Assembly (NCBI GenBank): GCA_947184155.2
Contig: CAMXCT020002036.1
Span: 54,462-118,461, forward strand
Direction: 5' to 3'
Origin: Cladocopium goreaui
Taxonomy: Eukaryota; Sar; Dinophyceae; Suessiales; Symbiodiniaceae
Length of the DNA stretch: 64,000 nucleotides
Part shown: positions 1-9,516 of the stretch, piece after piece
Numbering within the stretch: position 1 is the first letter of the stretch
Layout: every line of letters begins with the position of its first letter
Position numbers and translations under genes: made by a program
Notes under the pieces: model-generated
What the model was told of the DNA's origin: nothing
The model's input: only the letters and a program-made list of their open reading frames with translations
Databases searched by the model: none

Positions 1-1975
1 CTGGTCCAGTATCCAAACCTGAATGCACAAATGCAGCTTCAATACTTCTCGTCTCATTCGGTGATTGGGCTCGCATGCTGCTGGGCAACTCGGCAAGGAC
101 AGTTTGACCAAACATTGCAAAGGAAGGTCGAGACAACTTTCGTTGTGTGGAGTATTCCAATGGAGAAAAGTCAGTTCCATGAGCTTTGGAAAAATGGTTG
201 TGGCTCAATGCAATGTAGGTTGCAACATCTTGCAGTCCACGTGCAGTAAAACAGACATCAGCACCACCTTGATTCATCTCAGCACGCAACACAGCAAGGG
301 ATTCCTTAAGTCTTCTCACAGCTCGTTCAGCTCCTCCATTGCTTTGGTGTTGTTGAGGTCGTGCACGTCGAACCAAGAAGGTATATTTGTCAGAACTGGT
401 TCCAACTAATTCCGAAACTGCACGCTCGGCATCTGTATGCAGGACTACCGACGAAGTCGATGATGCAAGACCAAAGTGGTCTAACCATTTTTGAATTAAA
501 CCTTTTACCGATCTTGCTTCTGGTCCCACAACAACATAACCTACACAGTTCGTAGACAATTCCGTTAAAGCCAAAATCTTGATAGTTCCGTCTGTTTCGT
601 CCTCAACCAATTCTCCACGAGTGGTTAGGAAGCCAAAGTCGGCTTGTACCTCAGTCTCAAGCGCGCCTTCGCGTCGGCGTCGATGCTGAAAGGTTGATTT
701 TCCTCGTGCACATATTGTGCACCTTGGATCATAAGGCACATGTCCCTGCAACCTATGGGCTTCAAGCGCAGCTTCTGCCGCTCTGCTCAATGGATTCAAA
801 TTCCCATGCACCGCATGCAAACCCTCTGACATGATGAATTCATCATCATGCCGTGCAGATCCATCAGAATCATGGTACATCCATGCAGGGTCAAGTTTAA
901 CCCATGGACATCCACCAAAGTTGCAAATGTTGTCAAGCCTCAGACCTGACGCAAGATGAGTAACCTCGGCACCTTCTGGATTCTGATTGAATTCCCATCC
1001 GCACTCACAGAGAGTGTTGGTTGAAATGATGTTGTGGCTGATGCCACCAACTAAGCACTTCAACTTTGCCTGTCGGTACACTGGGAATCTTCCCAAATTA
1101 TCGGTTTTCTTTTTGAATCCAACCCAAACAGAAACAGTGGTTGATCCATCTATGTTCACCTTACTGCCATTTGCCGCTCGGAAGCGGTCACTTTGTGAAT
1201 TAACAACCCATGCACCATACGTCACTCTTGACGAAGTGGCCATAACAGTTGCAGCCGGACCGGAGTCCAGTAACCACCAGTGCTGGCTCTCATCACCCAT
1301 CATGATTTCTGAGAGCAATGGATGCAAAACAGGTGAATATCTATGCAGTTCAAACTCATGAGAAACAGTATCATGCACGTTCAGAAAAGTCGAAGTTCCA
1401 ACTGTTTGCATTTGAATTCGATGACAGTTTGACGAAATTAAGTCTTGGGAAACCGCAACATCACCTGACACCTCTGAACCTTGCAAACCACACTCAAAGG
1501 TAACCGGACGGTGTAGAGCTCCATGCAACGTCCCTGAAAGGTCGGTGGTCCCTGTTGCAGACATGCCACACAACAAATTGGAATCTACCTGTGGTGTTGT
1601 TTCATGCAACCATCCAAAGTTTAAATTCCAAAGTTGACACGTTTCTGTTTCCGTCTCAGTTTCACTGTCACTGTCATCAAATTCATCTCCAAACATGGTG
1701 TCCATGACAACTGAACATGCAGATTCACTGTCAGAAAATGGAACGAATTCTCCACTGATGAAAAACTCAGGTTCAGAAATAAAACATGCTGGTGGCAACC
1801 TGTTGAAAAAGAGTTTCAGTCTCACGTTTCGAAGTTGGCAGCACTCTAAGTTTGCTGCAAAATCATCACTAATAGTCATGCAGTTTTGACACGTGCAGAA
1901 AAGTCGATTCGACTCTAAACACTGCAAACCTGCAATTGAGACATGAAAAACAGTTTCATCGGTTGAAAAATGACT
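1..1975 (-). CDS. Copia-type Pol, protease and integrase part (partial)
   Basis: The minus strand is open without a stop from 1975 to 1, in the same frame as the Gag ORF ending at 1976. After an acidic linker comes an aspartic-protease motif LLDSG (DSG near 1260-1267). The integrase follows: a zinc-binding H-x4-H...C-x2-C around 715-760, then a core with Asp in QADFGF (638-640), Asp in HTDAE (431-433) and Glu in NGGAERA (326-328). The last two acids are 35 codons apart, as in DD35E integrases. The enzyme would cut the polyprotein and insert cDNA into the host genome. No start codon is needed if it is made as a Gag-Pol readthrough product across the UGA at 1976. RT is cut off by the window edge. 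Confidence 0.9.
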
Positions 1976-1978
1976 TCA
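1976..1978 (-). other. In-frame UGA between gag and pol of the copia element
   Basis: Gag ends in codons for DDV then TGA. The frame then stays open for the whole 1.97 kb of pol present. One UGA is thus the only barrier between Gag and Pol. This could be a readthrough stop or a single mutation. The same arrangement occurs in the two YR retroelements of this window. Confidence 0.6.
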
Positions 1979-3394
1979 AACATCATCAAAAGCATCTGAA
2001 ATGTTAGTTTCAAGTGTCAAACTTGTCGAAAAACCTGAAAACATCTCTGAAATCAAGGGACTCAGCACTAAGGATTGGACACCCTGAGTCGTTCCACCTG
2101 CACTCGCATTCTGCTGCTGATCATCCGTCGCAGGCCAACTCCAAGATTCGTCCCAATTCTCCTGTCCTTCTTGCCACGTGCAATCCCAAGATTCATTCCA
2201 ACTGTCATTCCAGACCTGTGCAGTTTCATACCATGACTGGTCTTCCCACCAAGAACCATCGTCATGCCACCACATGTCCGCACTGTCCCATTCTTCATCG
2301 TATCCTACTTCGTTCATTTTTCCTTTCTTGCCAAAACCTTTACCTTTGCCTTTGCCTTTCTTTCCTTTCTGCTTTCCTTTGCCCTTAATTACTCCTTTTC
2401 CTTTCTTTCTCTCTGGGCAATTTGCAGAAATGTGGCCAAATTTCTGGCATTTGAAACACTTCAGTTTTGACAAATCAACATCACATGCATTTGAACTGTG
2501 TCTCCTACTTCCACAGGTACCACATCGCACACCCCCTACTGCATCTAAATTCCAGTTTCCATCACCATCACTTGCAGACATATCATATTGCACAGTGGAT
2601 TCATCTGAACCTTCCACCTGGGTGACCTGGTATAGATTTTTCTTGGGGTGGAACTCAGCGAAAGCACGCTGCTGCTGTTCCCATCTCAGTGCTGTGGCCC
2701 TAAAAGCTTGGTACGACTCACCTCCAGTGTGATGCAAACAAAATGTCCTGACTGCTTCAGGCAAACTACGTAGCAAAACAGCTACCAAGTCAGCTTCGGC
2801 TACATGCAACCCTGTGGCATCAATTCTACTTGACAGTGTTCCCAGCAACTTAGAATACCTGGCCATTTCAAAGTCTATCTTTCTGATTGTATCTGTCACA
2901 ATCGTACTTGCACTCGTTTCGTTTCCATGCAGTGCAAAAGACTTCCCTGCCAGTGCCGTTCTGAAACTAAGTGCCTCACTCCTCGTCCTGATGCTGTACT
3001 CCAGGGTCAGCTGTCTCACCAGCTCAAAGCCATTCGAAGCTTGCAACTCTGCATTCACACCAACATCCGCATTGCACAAGTTGATTCCTTCACTGAATGC
3101 ATTGATCAACGTCAAAGTTCTCGGGTGATTTCCAAATGCACTTCTCAAAATAGCAAGCAACCTTCTGCTTCTTGCACGTTGCGGCACAGCTAATTGATTC
3201 CAGTGCAACGGATCTGGCCATCTACAGGCATGCTCGATTTCACTTCCGAACTCAAGGCTGGCTTGCATCGCCCAGGCTGTTAAATCATAGATGTAAGCTT
3301 GCCACCCTAGGATTTCTGCTTCCCTACTGTTCCACTTCGAACAATCTGGTGTTGGAGGGGTTCCTAACCATTTTTCACTTTTTGCGAAATACAT
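1976..3394 (-). CDS. Gag nucleocapsid protein of copia element
   Basis: 472 codons from the ATG at 3394. The N-terminal 250 residues are helical and look like a capsid region (content such as FEMARYSKLLGTL). Two zinc knuckles of the C-x2-C-x4-H-x4-C type follow: CGTCGSRRHSSNAC and CFKCQKFGHISANC. After them come a K/G-rich basic stretch (KGKGKQKGKKGKGKGKG), probably for RNA binding, and a W/D/E-rich tail. The ORF overlaps by 20 nt a Gly/Gln-rich ORF that ends at 3375, one frame away, so the real Gag probably begins upstream and passes through a frame change near the A5 run at 3377-3385. It would package the element RNA. Confidence 0.88.
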   Translation of the reverse strand: MYFAKSEKWLGTPPTPDCSKWNSREAEILGWQAYIYDLTAWAMQASLEFGSEIEHACRWPDPLHWNQLAVPQRARSRRLLAILRSAFGNHPRTLTLINAFSEGINLCNADVGVNAELQASNGFELVRQLTLEYSIRTRSEALSFRTALAGKSFALHGNETSASTIVTDTIRKIDFEMARYSKLLGTLSSRIDATGLHVAEADLVAVLLRSLPEAVRTFCLHHTGGESYQAFRATALRWEQQQRAFAEFHPKKNLYQVTQVEGSDESTVQYDMSASDGDGNWNLDAVGGVRCGTCGSRRHSSNACDVDLSKLKCFKCQKFGHISANCPERKKGKGVIKGKGKQKGKKGKGKGKGFGKKGKMNEVGYDEEWDSADMWWHDDGSWWEDQSWYETAQVWNDSWNESWDCTWQEGQENWDESWSWPATDDQQQNASAGGTTQGVQSLVLSPLISEMFSGFSTSLTLETNISDAFDDV

Positions 3395-4070
3395 CGCCTA
3401 CATATTCACCAGAAGAACCTGGAACATGCAATGGGTCCATGCTTTGGGGGAAACTCCCTGTGGCTCTTTGTCCAAACATCTCAGGTACACCTCTAGCCTG
3501 GCCAACCTGTTCACCTATCACCTGCCTGACTTGCATTAACTGCATCGGTTCCAAACCTCCCATCAGCCTCAGCACATCTTGCAACCTTTGATTCTGGGGT
3601 GTTACTCCGCCAATGTCCGGTCCCATGCACATGCCTCCAGTTTGACCTTGTCCTACCTGACCTTGTCCTCCTTGACCTGGGGCACCACCGCAATGACCTG
3701 ACATCCATGGCATTCCATAACATGCACTCCCCTGTCCAGGTTCCTGACTTCTACCTGTGCTAGCTTGGGCACTTTGACCTGCAGTTCCCATGCAACCTTG
3801 TCCTGGCATCCCTTGTCCGTGCAGACCTTGTCCTACCTGACCTTGTCCTGTCAGACCTTGTCCTCCTTGACCTTGTCCGAACTGACCTTGTCCTAACAGA
3901 CCTTGTCCATGCACACCCTGACCTGGATACCCTTGACATGCAGTACAACCACTACATCCATGACCTTGACATCCCAGAAAACCCTGGTTTTGACTATAGT
4001 TTCGTGGGTCCATCAAACCACCACGCATCGGTCCATATGACCCAAAAGTATTCCATGCAGGAGGTAGCAT
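3375..4070 (-). CDS. Gag N-terminal region, Gly-Gln-Gly repeat rich
   Basis: 231 codons dominated by G-Q-G pentads of the type V-G-Q-G-x, then a short ordinary segment (LQDVLRLMGGLEPMQLMQVRQVIGEQVG). It ends at a TGA overlapping the start of the zinc-knuckle Gag ORF, and joining it would need a one-base shift. The frame is open upstream of the first ATG back to about 4185, where it approaches another fragment in a different frame. I read it as the low-complexity head of one Gag protein. A free-standing gene is unlikely, because the repeat tract and spacing fit a single Gag. Confidence 0.65.
   Translation of the reverse strand: MLPPAWNTFGSYGPMRGGLMDPRNYSQNQGFLGCQGHGCSGCTACQGYPGQGVHGQGLLGQGQFGQGQGGQGLTGQGQVGQGLHGQGMPGQGCMGTAGQSAQASTGRSQEPGQGSACYGMPWMSGHCGGAPGQGGQGQVGQGQTGGMCMGPDIGGVTPQNQRLQDVLRLMGGLEPMQLMQVRQVIGEQVGQARGVPEMFGQRATGSFPQSMDPLHVPGSSGEYVGDVFRKK
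3637..3935 (-). repeat. Coding minisatellite for G-Q-G pentads
   Basis: Imperfect 15-bp units, on the plus strand variants of ACCTTGTCCTACCTG, encode Gly-Gln-Gly pentads on the minus strand. Units stay multiples of 3, so expansion keeps the Gag frame. Such tracts expand by slippage. Confidence 0.75.
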
Positions 4071-4144
4071 CTGTCCAGTTCCAACTAAGCTTCCAGCTTG
4101 ACCAACTAAGCCCGGAGCCGCTTGTGTCGCTGCTGTCCCAGTTC

Positions 4145-4342
4145 CTACTGCTGCTTGCCTTGCATCGCAGTACCTGTGGGCGAATTACCTGCAGCACCTG
4201 TGTTTCTTTCTACGCCTTGCTCACCTCCTCCTTCCATTCTGTTCATCGTTGGCGACCCTACTGGTCCTACTTGCAGTGAGTTCATTCCTAGCGCACTTCC
4301 TTGGCCATTAGGTCCTTGTCCCTGGTTACTTCCTGGCATCAT
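4145..4342 (-). pseudogene. Start of copia Gag (fragment in a third frame)
   Basis: It starts at an ATG pair (MMPGSNQGQGPNGQG) and has the same G/Q/P-rich make-up as the next Gag fragment, then stops at 4145. The following fragment's frame opens at once (about 4185 downwards), so a one-base indel between 4145 and 4190 is the simplest explanation. It lies 34 nt inside the primer-binding-site candidate, where a Gag start is expected. Confidence 0.5.
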
Positions 4343-4375
4343 CGCGTCTACTTACACTACGCGTGGAGCACAACC

Positions 4376-4387
4376 GCTCCGCTACCA
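4376..4387 (-). promoter_or_regulatory. Candidate primer-binding site of copia element
   Basis: Minus strand reads TGGTAGCGGAGC directly after ...TTCGCA. It matches the common initiator-Met PBS of copia elements (TGGTATCAGAGC) at 10 of 12 positions and begins right after a CA, the usual LTR end. An 11-base core GGTAGCGGAGC recurs at 53295-53305 in the second LTR element. Confidence 0.45.
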
Positions 4388-4388
4388 T

Positions 4389-5789
4389 GCGAAAATCCAA
4401 CAGGACCTAATTACAACCACTAGTCGCGCTCCTAACGTCGCAAGGGGTCGGCTTAACTCCGCGTCGAGCGTTTAACAAATTAAACACGAATTCCCCAAAA
4501 CACGACAGCTTCACTGCGAACTCTCAAATCCTTTTTCCACACAGGAAAACACGAAGGCAAGTTGTCTGTCATGCACATGCAGCATGTTATAGTTGGACTT
4601 CTTCTGTTTCAGCTGCTTTGCCTTTGCAACATGCAACGGCGGCGGTCGAAAAACATCATCATCATGTTGGTGAATTCATTGGTGATGAATTCACCATCTC
4701 TTCAAAAATAAAACGCATCATGCAGAAAACAAATCCAGTCAAGGTTGTGGTTGAAAACGCATGCACATGTGTTTGAAAAACAACGTTGAGCTTGTTCAAA
4801 AAGTCGTCGATACCAAAATCATCTTCAAATTCATTTGCAGTCCAGTAAAACTCATTGCAAATGAATTTCCATTCCAAAAACCTTCTTCTTCTCCACCAAG
4901 TTGACGAAAAACATTCACATGCACATAAAACGCATCTTCACGGTATTGTAACCAATTCCAGTTGTTCTCAAACCATTCTGCATCAATTTCAGAGTTCTGC
5001 CCAAATAAACCATTGACAACATCATGTTGTAGCCACCATGCAAGTTACATCTAGAAACGTAGCACATGCAGTCCATATGCACAGGAGTGTATATTTCCAT
5101 AGCCCGTGCTGGTAAACAGCTTGCTTATGCACGCACTCTCTTATCGGTTGTCATGGAGGCAGCCACTCAAATGGAAGAAGTTGTGAGCAATTTTAGTGCA
5201 GATCGAGCACGAACAAGCCACAGCTAAAGAGGAAGACTCGGTGCAAGTTGCTTCAGCTGCTCCGACTGAATCTTGCACAGATCCAGCCACCGAGGGAAGT
5301 CAAAACTGAGTGGCGCTTGATTTTGACATCTGCATGCTGTATAAAGTCCGAAGGAACCGCAGCGAAGACTGTGGCCCCCCCTCACCTCGAGGATGCAGGA
5401 CGTGAAAAGACGGTAACTGTACTAGATGGTCTGCCTGTTCAGAGATCAGTAAAAGTCGATTAGAGTGCAACAGCTAAGACTGCATGTAACACATTGTTTG
5501 TGGTATTTTTCCATTGCACTCATGCAGGAGGTGTCTTTGGTGAGCATGAGGCCCTTTGCCACGATGCCTGATAGAGGGCCTGCAATTGTTTGTGTGCTCA
5601 AATAAAAGCACCGGATTTCTGACCTTCATCAACGTTTCCATATACAAGACAAGTCTCATACTAACTGGATTGCCGGACCTGTTAGGCCTATGTTGTCACA
5701 GACAGGCTCTACAGCACTCGTCTGCAGCATCTGAATGGCTGTTATGTATAAACTGTGTTGTCTTGCATGTCCATAAGACCATGTAGTAA
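4389..5789. other. Presumed 5' LTR and gene-free region
   Basis: By position the copia 5' LTR should start at 4389 and extend right. The outer end is not visible. The stretch 4560-5100 is rich in CATGCA and short T/A tracts. Short open frames on both strands have no recognisable content. I see no RNA gene and no clear promoter. Confidence 0.4.
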
Positions 5790-5939
5790 TGTTTCCATAT
5801 TTGACCTGCACAGCAATTCTGGCTCAACTATCGAGGGTCAGACCTTTTGTTGACAGTTATACTTTTAGTATGCCCCTCAGTATCCTTCTTAGCCCTTACA
5901 TATACGAGTTTTGTGGGTGCAGTCATAAGTGCGAGGCCT

Positions 5940-5961
5940 CTCTGGCTAAAGACTGTCAGGG
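5940..5961 (+). repeat. AAAGAC-loop hairpin, copy 1
   Basis: Stem CTGGC (5942-5946) pairs with GTCAG (5955-5959), with one G-U pair, around loop TAAAGACT. Flanks extend it by T-G and C-G to 7 bp. It is a member of the seven-copy hairpin family seen around the helicase gene, and lies 29 nt before the Ubl-ankyrin start. Confidence 0.6.
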
Positions 5962-5989
5962 TTGCCTCCACTCCTTTTACGGGGTAAGT

Positions 5990-6870
5990 ATGCGACTCCG
6001 TGTCCGCCATGGGATCCTTGGTGAAACTGCCCTGACGATTGAGGTCTTGGAACAGACAACTCTGGGATGGGATATTATGAAACAGACGGCGATGGTGCTT
6101 AGGTTGGATTCACCCTTCCAAGTGGTCCTCTACGCAGACAGCTCGTCAGTAATCCAGTCGCCACTCAGGGCTGTTCAACTTGACACTGTTACAAATGAGG
6201 CAACCCTATGCTATATAGTGCAATCATTGCAAGTCCCATCAGCACAGCAATATCAAGACCTCATGACAGCCATTCATCACAAAGACGTGATGGATGTAAG
6301 CTATCTTCTTGGCAAGGGCCTGGGCCTTATGGACGTGGCGACAGAGGGAGGGCATACCAGCACCTTAGTAGCTTCTGCTTTCTTCGAGACCATTCTGCTG
6401 ATCCGTATGCTTGCCAGCCTACAGCTGGCCACTGCTTCCCTCGATATGGGGCCAGTTTAACTTATCTACTGCTACAAGCCCAAGCTGACCCCAATATTAT
6501 CCCGCCCAAAAGGCAACCTACCACCATGTTGGAATTAGCAGTTGAGTTGTGCAGCTCACAGCTTGTTCAAACTTTGCTTGAGGCTGGTGCCTCGGTGACA
6601 CCCGTACAAGGAGCGCTACCACCCCTCTTCCTTGCTGTCCTTCATCGGCACAGGACGAATGTACAGCTGCTCCTAGACGCACAAGCGGACCCGTGGCAGG
6701 AGATTCCGATTGCTTCCGTGCTTTGCCATTCATTGCAATGGCATGGTCACCCTGCCCGAAAAGAAGTCTTCAACGCTGTACAAGCTGCTGCTGCGCAAAG
6801 TGCTGAAGACACGGTCATTGATATGTTACAGCAAGGGTGTAGCGCCATAGACGAGTGTAGAAGTGAGTAA
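5990..6870 (+). pseudogene. Ubl-ankyrin protein fragment, frameshifted
   Basis: From the ATG at 5990 the first frame (to 6460) gives a beta-rich head starting MRLRVRHGILGETALTIEV, which resembles a ubiquitin-like fold, then an ankyrin-like helix pair (LMTAIHHKDVMDVSYLLGKG). A second frame (to 6870) continues with clear ankyrin repeats: LTYLLLQAQADPN, LVQTLLEAGASV and VQLLLDAQADP, each with the LL-x-A-x-A-D/S signature. A single-base change near 6445 would join them. A Ubl head on ankyrin repeats is common in dinoflagellate protein sets as I recall them; function is unknown, presumably protein binding. It is probably a broken or partial copy, and an intron at the break is possible. Confidence 0.6.
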
Positions 6871-6988
6871 TCTTCTTTGGCGCGAGTGAAACCCACAACT
6901 CTGACAGATAGGGCCACCACAATCATAAATCAAACTGTCTGGAAATACCAACATATCATTGAGAAACAGTCTCGACAAACAAACTTTG

Positions 6989-7010
6989 CTACGTTTCGTT
7001 GGCGCAGAAT
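6989..7010 (+). repeat. 22-bp repeat, copy 1
   Basis: The 22 bases are identical to 7847-7868, with core TTTCGTTGGCGCAGAAT. Flanks differ, so this is a short shared block and not an obvious long duplication. Confidence 0.7.
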
Positions 7011-7846
7011 TTTTTTTCCGTCCAACGCCTCCGAGGCTTTCGCCAGGTCGTTACACAAGCTTTTACTTGCCGGAAATTGAATTGACATGCATGAAAAGCC
7101 ACAAAAGAGAGCTGGTGTGGACCTTTACATAGTCCATAAAGCTATCCGATTGCCGAGAGCGAGCACAAACCAACCAAAAAGCAAACGAAACAAAAACCAC
7201 AAAAAGCAAAACACACAAAAAACAACCAAACAAACAAAACAGAACAGAACAAAACAAAAAACAGGGCAAAAGGACAGCAATGTGCTCTTGAGATGAATTC
7301 CGATAGCAACTTGTGTGCCATCCTTCGCGCAGGCCATCATACATCTCGACGCATGCAAATGACAACTTCTGTGCCATGTCAACGCAGGCCCTTAAACAAG
7401 AAAACAAACAAAAAACCAACCAAAAAAAACACCCAGGGCCACATCACAGGGTGCTGAAGCAACACAGCTCAATGCGGAAACCAGGGATCCCCCCAGCCAG
7501 GATCCCCGAGATCTCAAAGAGCAGCCATCATGGCATAATATAGCACCAAAACACTTTGAAGCAAACACCGTCAACGCCAGGGTCACAACAAAGTGGTGAG
7601 AAGCTACCGCAGTGAAACAGGAAAGTGAAACGTGGTCTAAGGTGAAAAAGACGGCGCGGTAACAGCACTCAGGTACCCTCAGAGTCCGCTCAGTACTGCT
7701 TTTCCAATCATCATATTGCACCGAAATTGTTAGTGGCACTACCATGCTAGTGCTCTTGCATTGCATCTTCGTGATATGGGAGAAAATACCCATATATGGG
7801 AGTTGCAGTGCACTTTGGCGGAGTATACCACTTTCAAAACTGAATC

Positions 7847-7868
7847 CTACGTTTCGTTGGCGCAGAAT
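7847..7868 (+). repeat. 22-bp repeat, copy 2
   Basis: Exact match to 6989-7010. A diverged relative (GCGTTTCATTGGCTCAAAT) sits near 8151. The role is unknown. Confidence 0.7.
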
Positions 7869-8431
7869 ACTTGAAGAACTGTACTTACCAGAACGATTAC
7901 GAAATGAGCTGCAATCACCCCCGGAGCTCGACCGGGAAGCAACATTCCTGCACCAAATTGACTAGTTGTGTGCTCTAAGATGAACATTTTCCCAGTGAGA
8001 GGCTGGCACCAGGTCAAGGCTGTATTCCGGCCTGTTTGAGATCCTAGAGAAAAATGAACGGGCAGCGCACACACAGTCGCATCTCTCAGTTGAACCATGA
8101 TGTCCTTAAGTATGCAAGCTTTGTGTGCTCTGCTACATAGCTACCGCTTCCTGCGTTTCATTGGCTCAAATGCAAAGCAGCAGACAGACCAGCTGCCTCA
8201 GCTTAGTTCCAGAAAAGGGAAATATAGAGCACCTCCTAACCTCGGTGAGGGATTCATATCACTAACCTTTCCGGTTATTAGGCAAGGGTTTTGCTACAGG
8301 CTTGTTTTTTCACACCACAGTTTATATCCTGATCTTTCGTGCATTAGGATCTTATTTCGCGATAGTGCCCCTTGCTGCGTTACATCCCTTTACCTGACTC
8401 ATCGTTCTCCTTCCCATTTGGCATCTGGTTT

Positions 8432-8454
8432 CTCTGGCCAAAGACGTGCCAGGG
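8432..8454 (+). repeat. AAAGAC-loop hairpin, copy 2
   Basis: Stem CTGGC (8434-8438) and GCCAG (8448-8452) are fully Watson-Crick around loop CAAAGACGT. Outer T-G and C-G pairs extend it. It is the first of four copies just upstream of the helicase gene. Confidence 0.7.
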
Positions 8455-8593
8455 CTACCAGTGCCTCTTCCACCACCCTCCCCCCCTCTGTTTGGTTTGT
8501 GTGGGTTCTCTTCCTCTTTTGCTCTTTGGCTCGGTGTGCTTTGCTCCCTCCCATTCACTCTCTCCTTTTCTTGTTCACTCTTGTGCCTGGATT

Positions 8594-8615
8594 TTCTGAC
8601 TAAAGACTGTCAGGG
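8594..8615 (+). repeat. AAAGAC-loop hairpin, copy 3
   Basis: Stem CTGAC (8596-8600) and GTCAG (8609-8613) are fully paired around loop TAAAGACT. Relative to copy 2 the fourth pair changed from G-C to A-T on both sides, which is compensatory. Confidence 0.7.
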
Positions 8616-8763
8616 CTTCCTGCTTTTTTGTCCCTTTCCTTCCCCCCTGATTGCACCTTTCTCCCTCACTGCTGCGTGCGCCGCCTGATTCGGCTGTCGT
8701 GTATCAATTTGTGGGTTCGGGCTTTCTTGGTTTCTCTTGTTTCGTGTCAAGGTGCTTGAACTG

Positions 8764-8784
8764 CCTGGCCAAAGACGTGTCAGG
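8764..8784 (+). repeat. AAAGAC-loop hairpin, copy 4
   Basis: Stem CTGGC (8765-8769) and GTCAG (8779-8783) with a G-U fourth pair and outer C-G. Loop CAAAGACGT. It is followed by a TTTTTCAACAC block shared with copy 5. Confidence 0.7.
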
Positions 8785-8963
8785 TTTTTCAACACTCGCC
8801 CCTTCCCCCCTTTTTTGTTGGTTTGTGTTGGTTGGGTTGGTGTCCTTTGTTTTGTTTTGTGTGTTGGTCTCTCTTTGTTGCTTTCTGTTTTGGTGGTCTT
8901 GCTTTGGGTCTTCCTTCTCTCCGTTGTTTTTGCCATTCAATACTGACTGAAGTGCTTGAGTCT

Positions 8964-8984
8964 TCTGGCCAAAGACGTGTCAGG
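8964..8984 (+). repeat. AAAGAC-loop hairpin, copy 5
   Basis: Stem CTGGC (8965-8969) and GTCAG (8979-8983) with loop CAAAGACGT. Flanks match copy 4: a GTGCTTGA block before it and ATTCTCAACAC then a C-run after it. It lies about 75 nt before the first ATG of the helicase gene. Confidence 0.7.
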
Positions 8985-9057
8985 ATTCTCAACACCTCCC
9001 CCCCCACCCCACATTACCTTTACACCCTGAACAGCTACGCAGGAACTGCACAGTGTG

Positions 9058-9516
9058 ATGTCTCTGCTTTCCAGAGAACAAGTTGTGAAATCCTGGTATG
9101 CAAAGAACCCTAACGTCAGCTTCTTTGATTTGCTCTTTGCACTTGAACAGCATAAGAGCATTTCGACTGAGTATGGGCTGAATGTATCCATTGAGCAACA
9201 CTGGAGGCTTGGAGACCCCCATAAGAAGACCGCTGCACCAGATCGACATGACTATGAAATTGCAATGGTAGGTGGGAGAGAAACCTTACCTGGACCTGAC
9301 TGGCATAAATTGTACCGATGGTTGGTTAGTCAAAGCCCTGCTTTCTTGCCTTACCACACGGTATATTTGGTGACGGACAATCGTGATTTGCAATCGGATA
9401 AGGTCAAGTCTGAGCCTGGACTCAGTCATTGGCCAATGGTCGCTGCTTGGTGGAAAGAACGGTTACGCTATGTCGGCCCATATGGAGAACTCACCACAGT
9501 TGACGTACATCCTTGA
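9058..9516 (+). CDS. N-terminal part of giant helicase-gene product
   Basis: From the ATG at 9058 the frame encodes about 150 residues ending in a region of the type YLVTDNRDLQSD...GLSHWPMVAAWWKERLRY. The frame stops at 9516, and the next frame carries on at once with an aspartate-rich motif (IDSDCVPV), so a one-base change near 9485-9510 is likely. Together the two parts resemble a nucleotide-sugar glycosyltransferase with a DxD motif, but this is a motif-level guess. Four hairpin repeats precede it. Confidence 0.55.
   Translation: MSLLSREQVVKSWYAKNPNVSFFDLLFALEQHKSISTEYGLNVSIEQHWRLGDPHKKTAAPDRHDYEIAMVGGRETLPGPDWHKLYRWLVSQSPAFLPYHTVYLVTDNRDLQSDKVKSEPGLSHWPMVAAWWKERLRYVGPYGELTTVDVHP

Larger units (their letters stand above)
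1..4388 (-). mobile_element. Ty1/copia-type LTR retrotransposon, 5' part (runs off left edge)
   Basis: On the minus strand the order is Gag with zinc knuckles, aspartic protease, then HHCC and DDE integrase. Integrase directly after protease is the Ty1/copia order; Ty3/gypsy places RT between them. RT and RNase H would lie beyond the left edge. A primer-binding-site candidate at 4376-4387 marks the 5' end of the internal region, so the 5' LTR should lie to its right, but its outer end cannot be fixed because the partner LTR is outside the window. The Gag part is split over three frames, so this copy is damaged or carries assembly indels. Confidence 0.85.
6871..8430. other. Gene-free region with short repeats
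   Basis: I see no supportable gene. It holds an A/C-rich tract (7190-7265), T-rich stretches on the other strand, and two exact 22-bp copies of a sequence containing GTTTCGTTGGCGCAGAAT (6989 and 7847), with a weaker third near 8148. The open frames here look like composition effects. Confidence 0.5.
8430..9045 (+). repeat. Pyrimidine-rich diverged tandem region carrying four hairpins
   Basis: Four hairpins spaced 162-200 nt apart are separated by T/C-rich DNA with a C-run after most hairpins. Copies 4 and 5 share flanking blocks on both sides, so the unit is larger than the hairpin (about 200 bp). It may be the 5' leader or promoter region of the downstream gene. No coding potential is credible. 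Confidence 0.55.

Noticed and set aside
6272..6297. Another AAAGAC-loop hairpin (CATTCATCAC / GTGATGGATG)
   Set aside because: Stem sequence is unrelated to the seven-copy family and it lies inside ankyrin-coding sequence (AIHHKDVMDV), so the match is probably coincidence.
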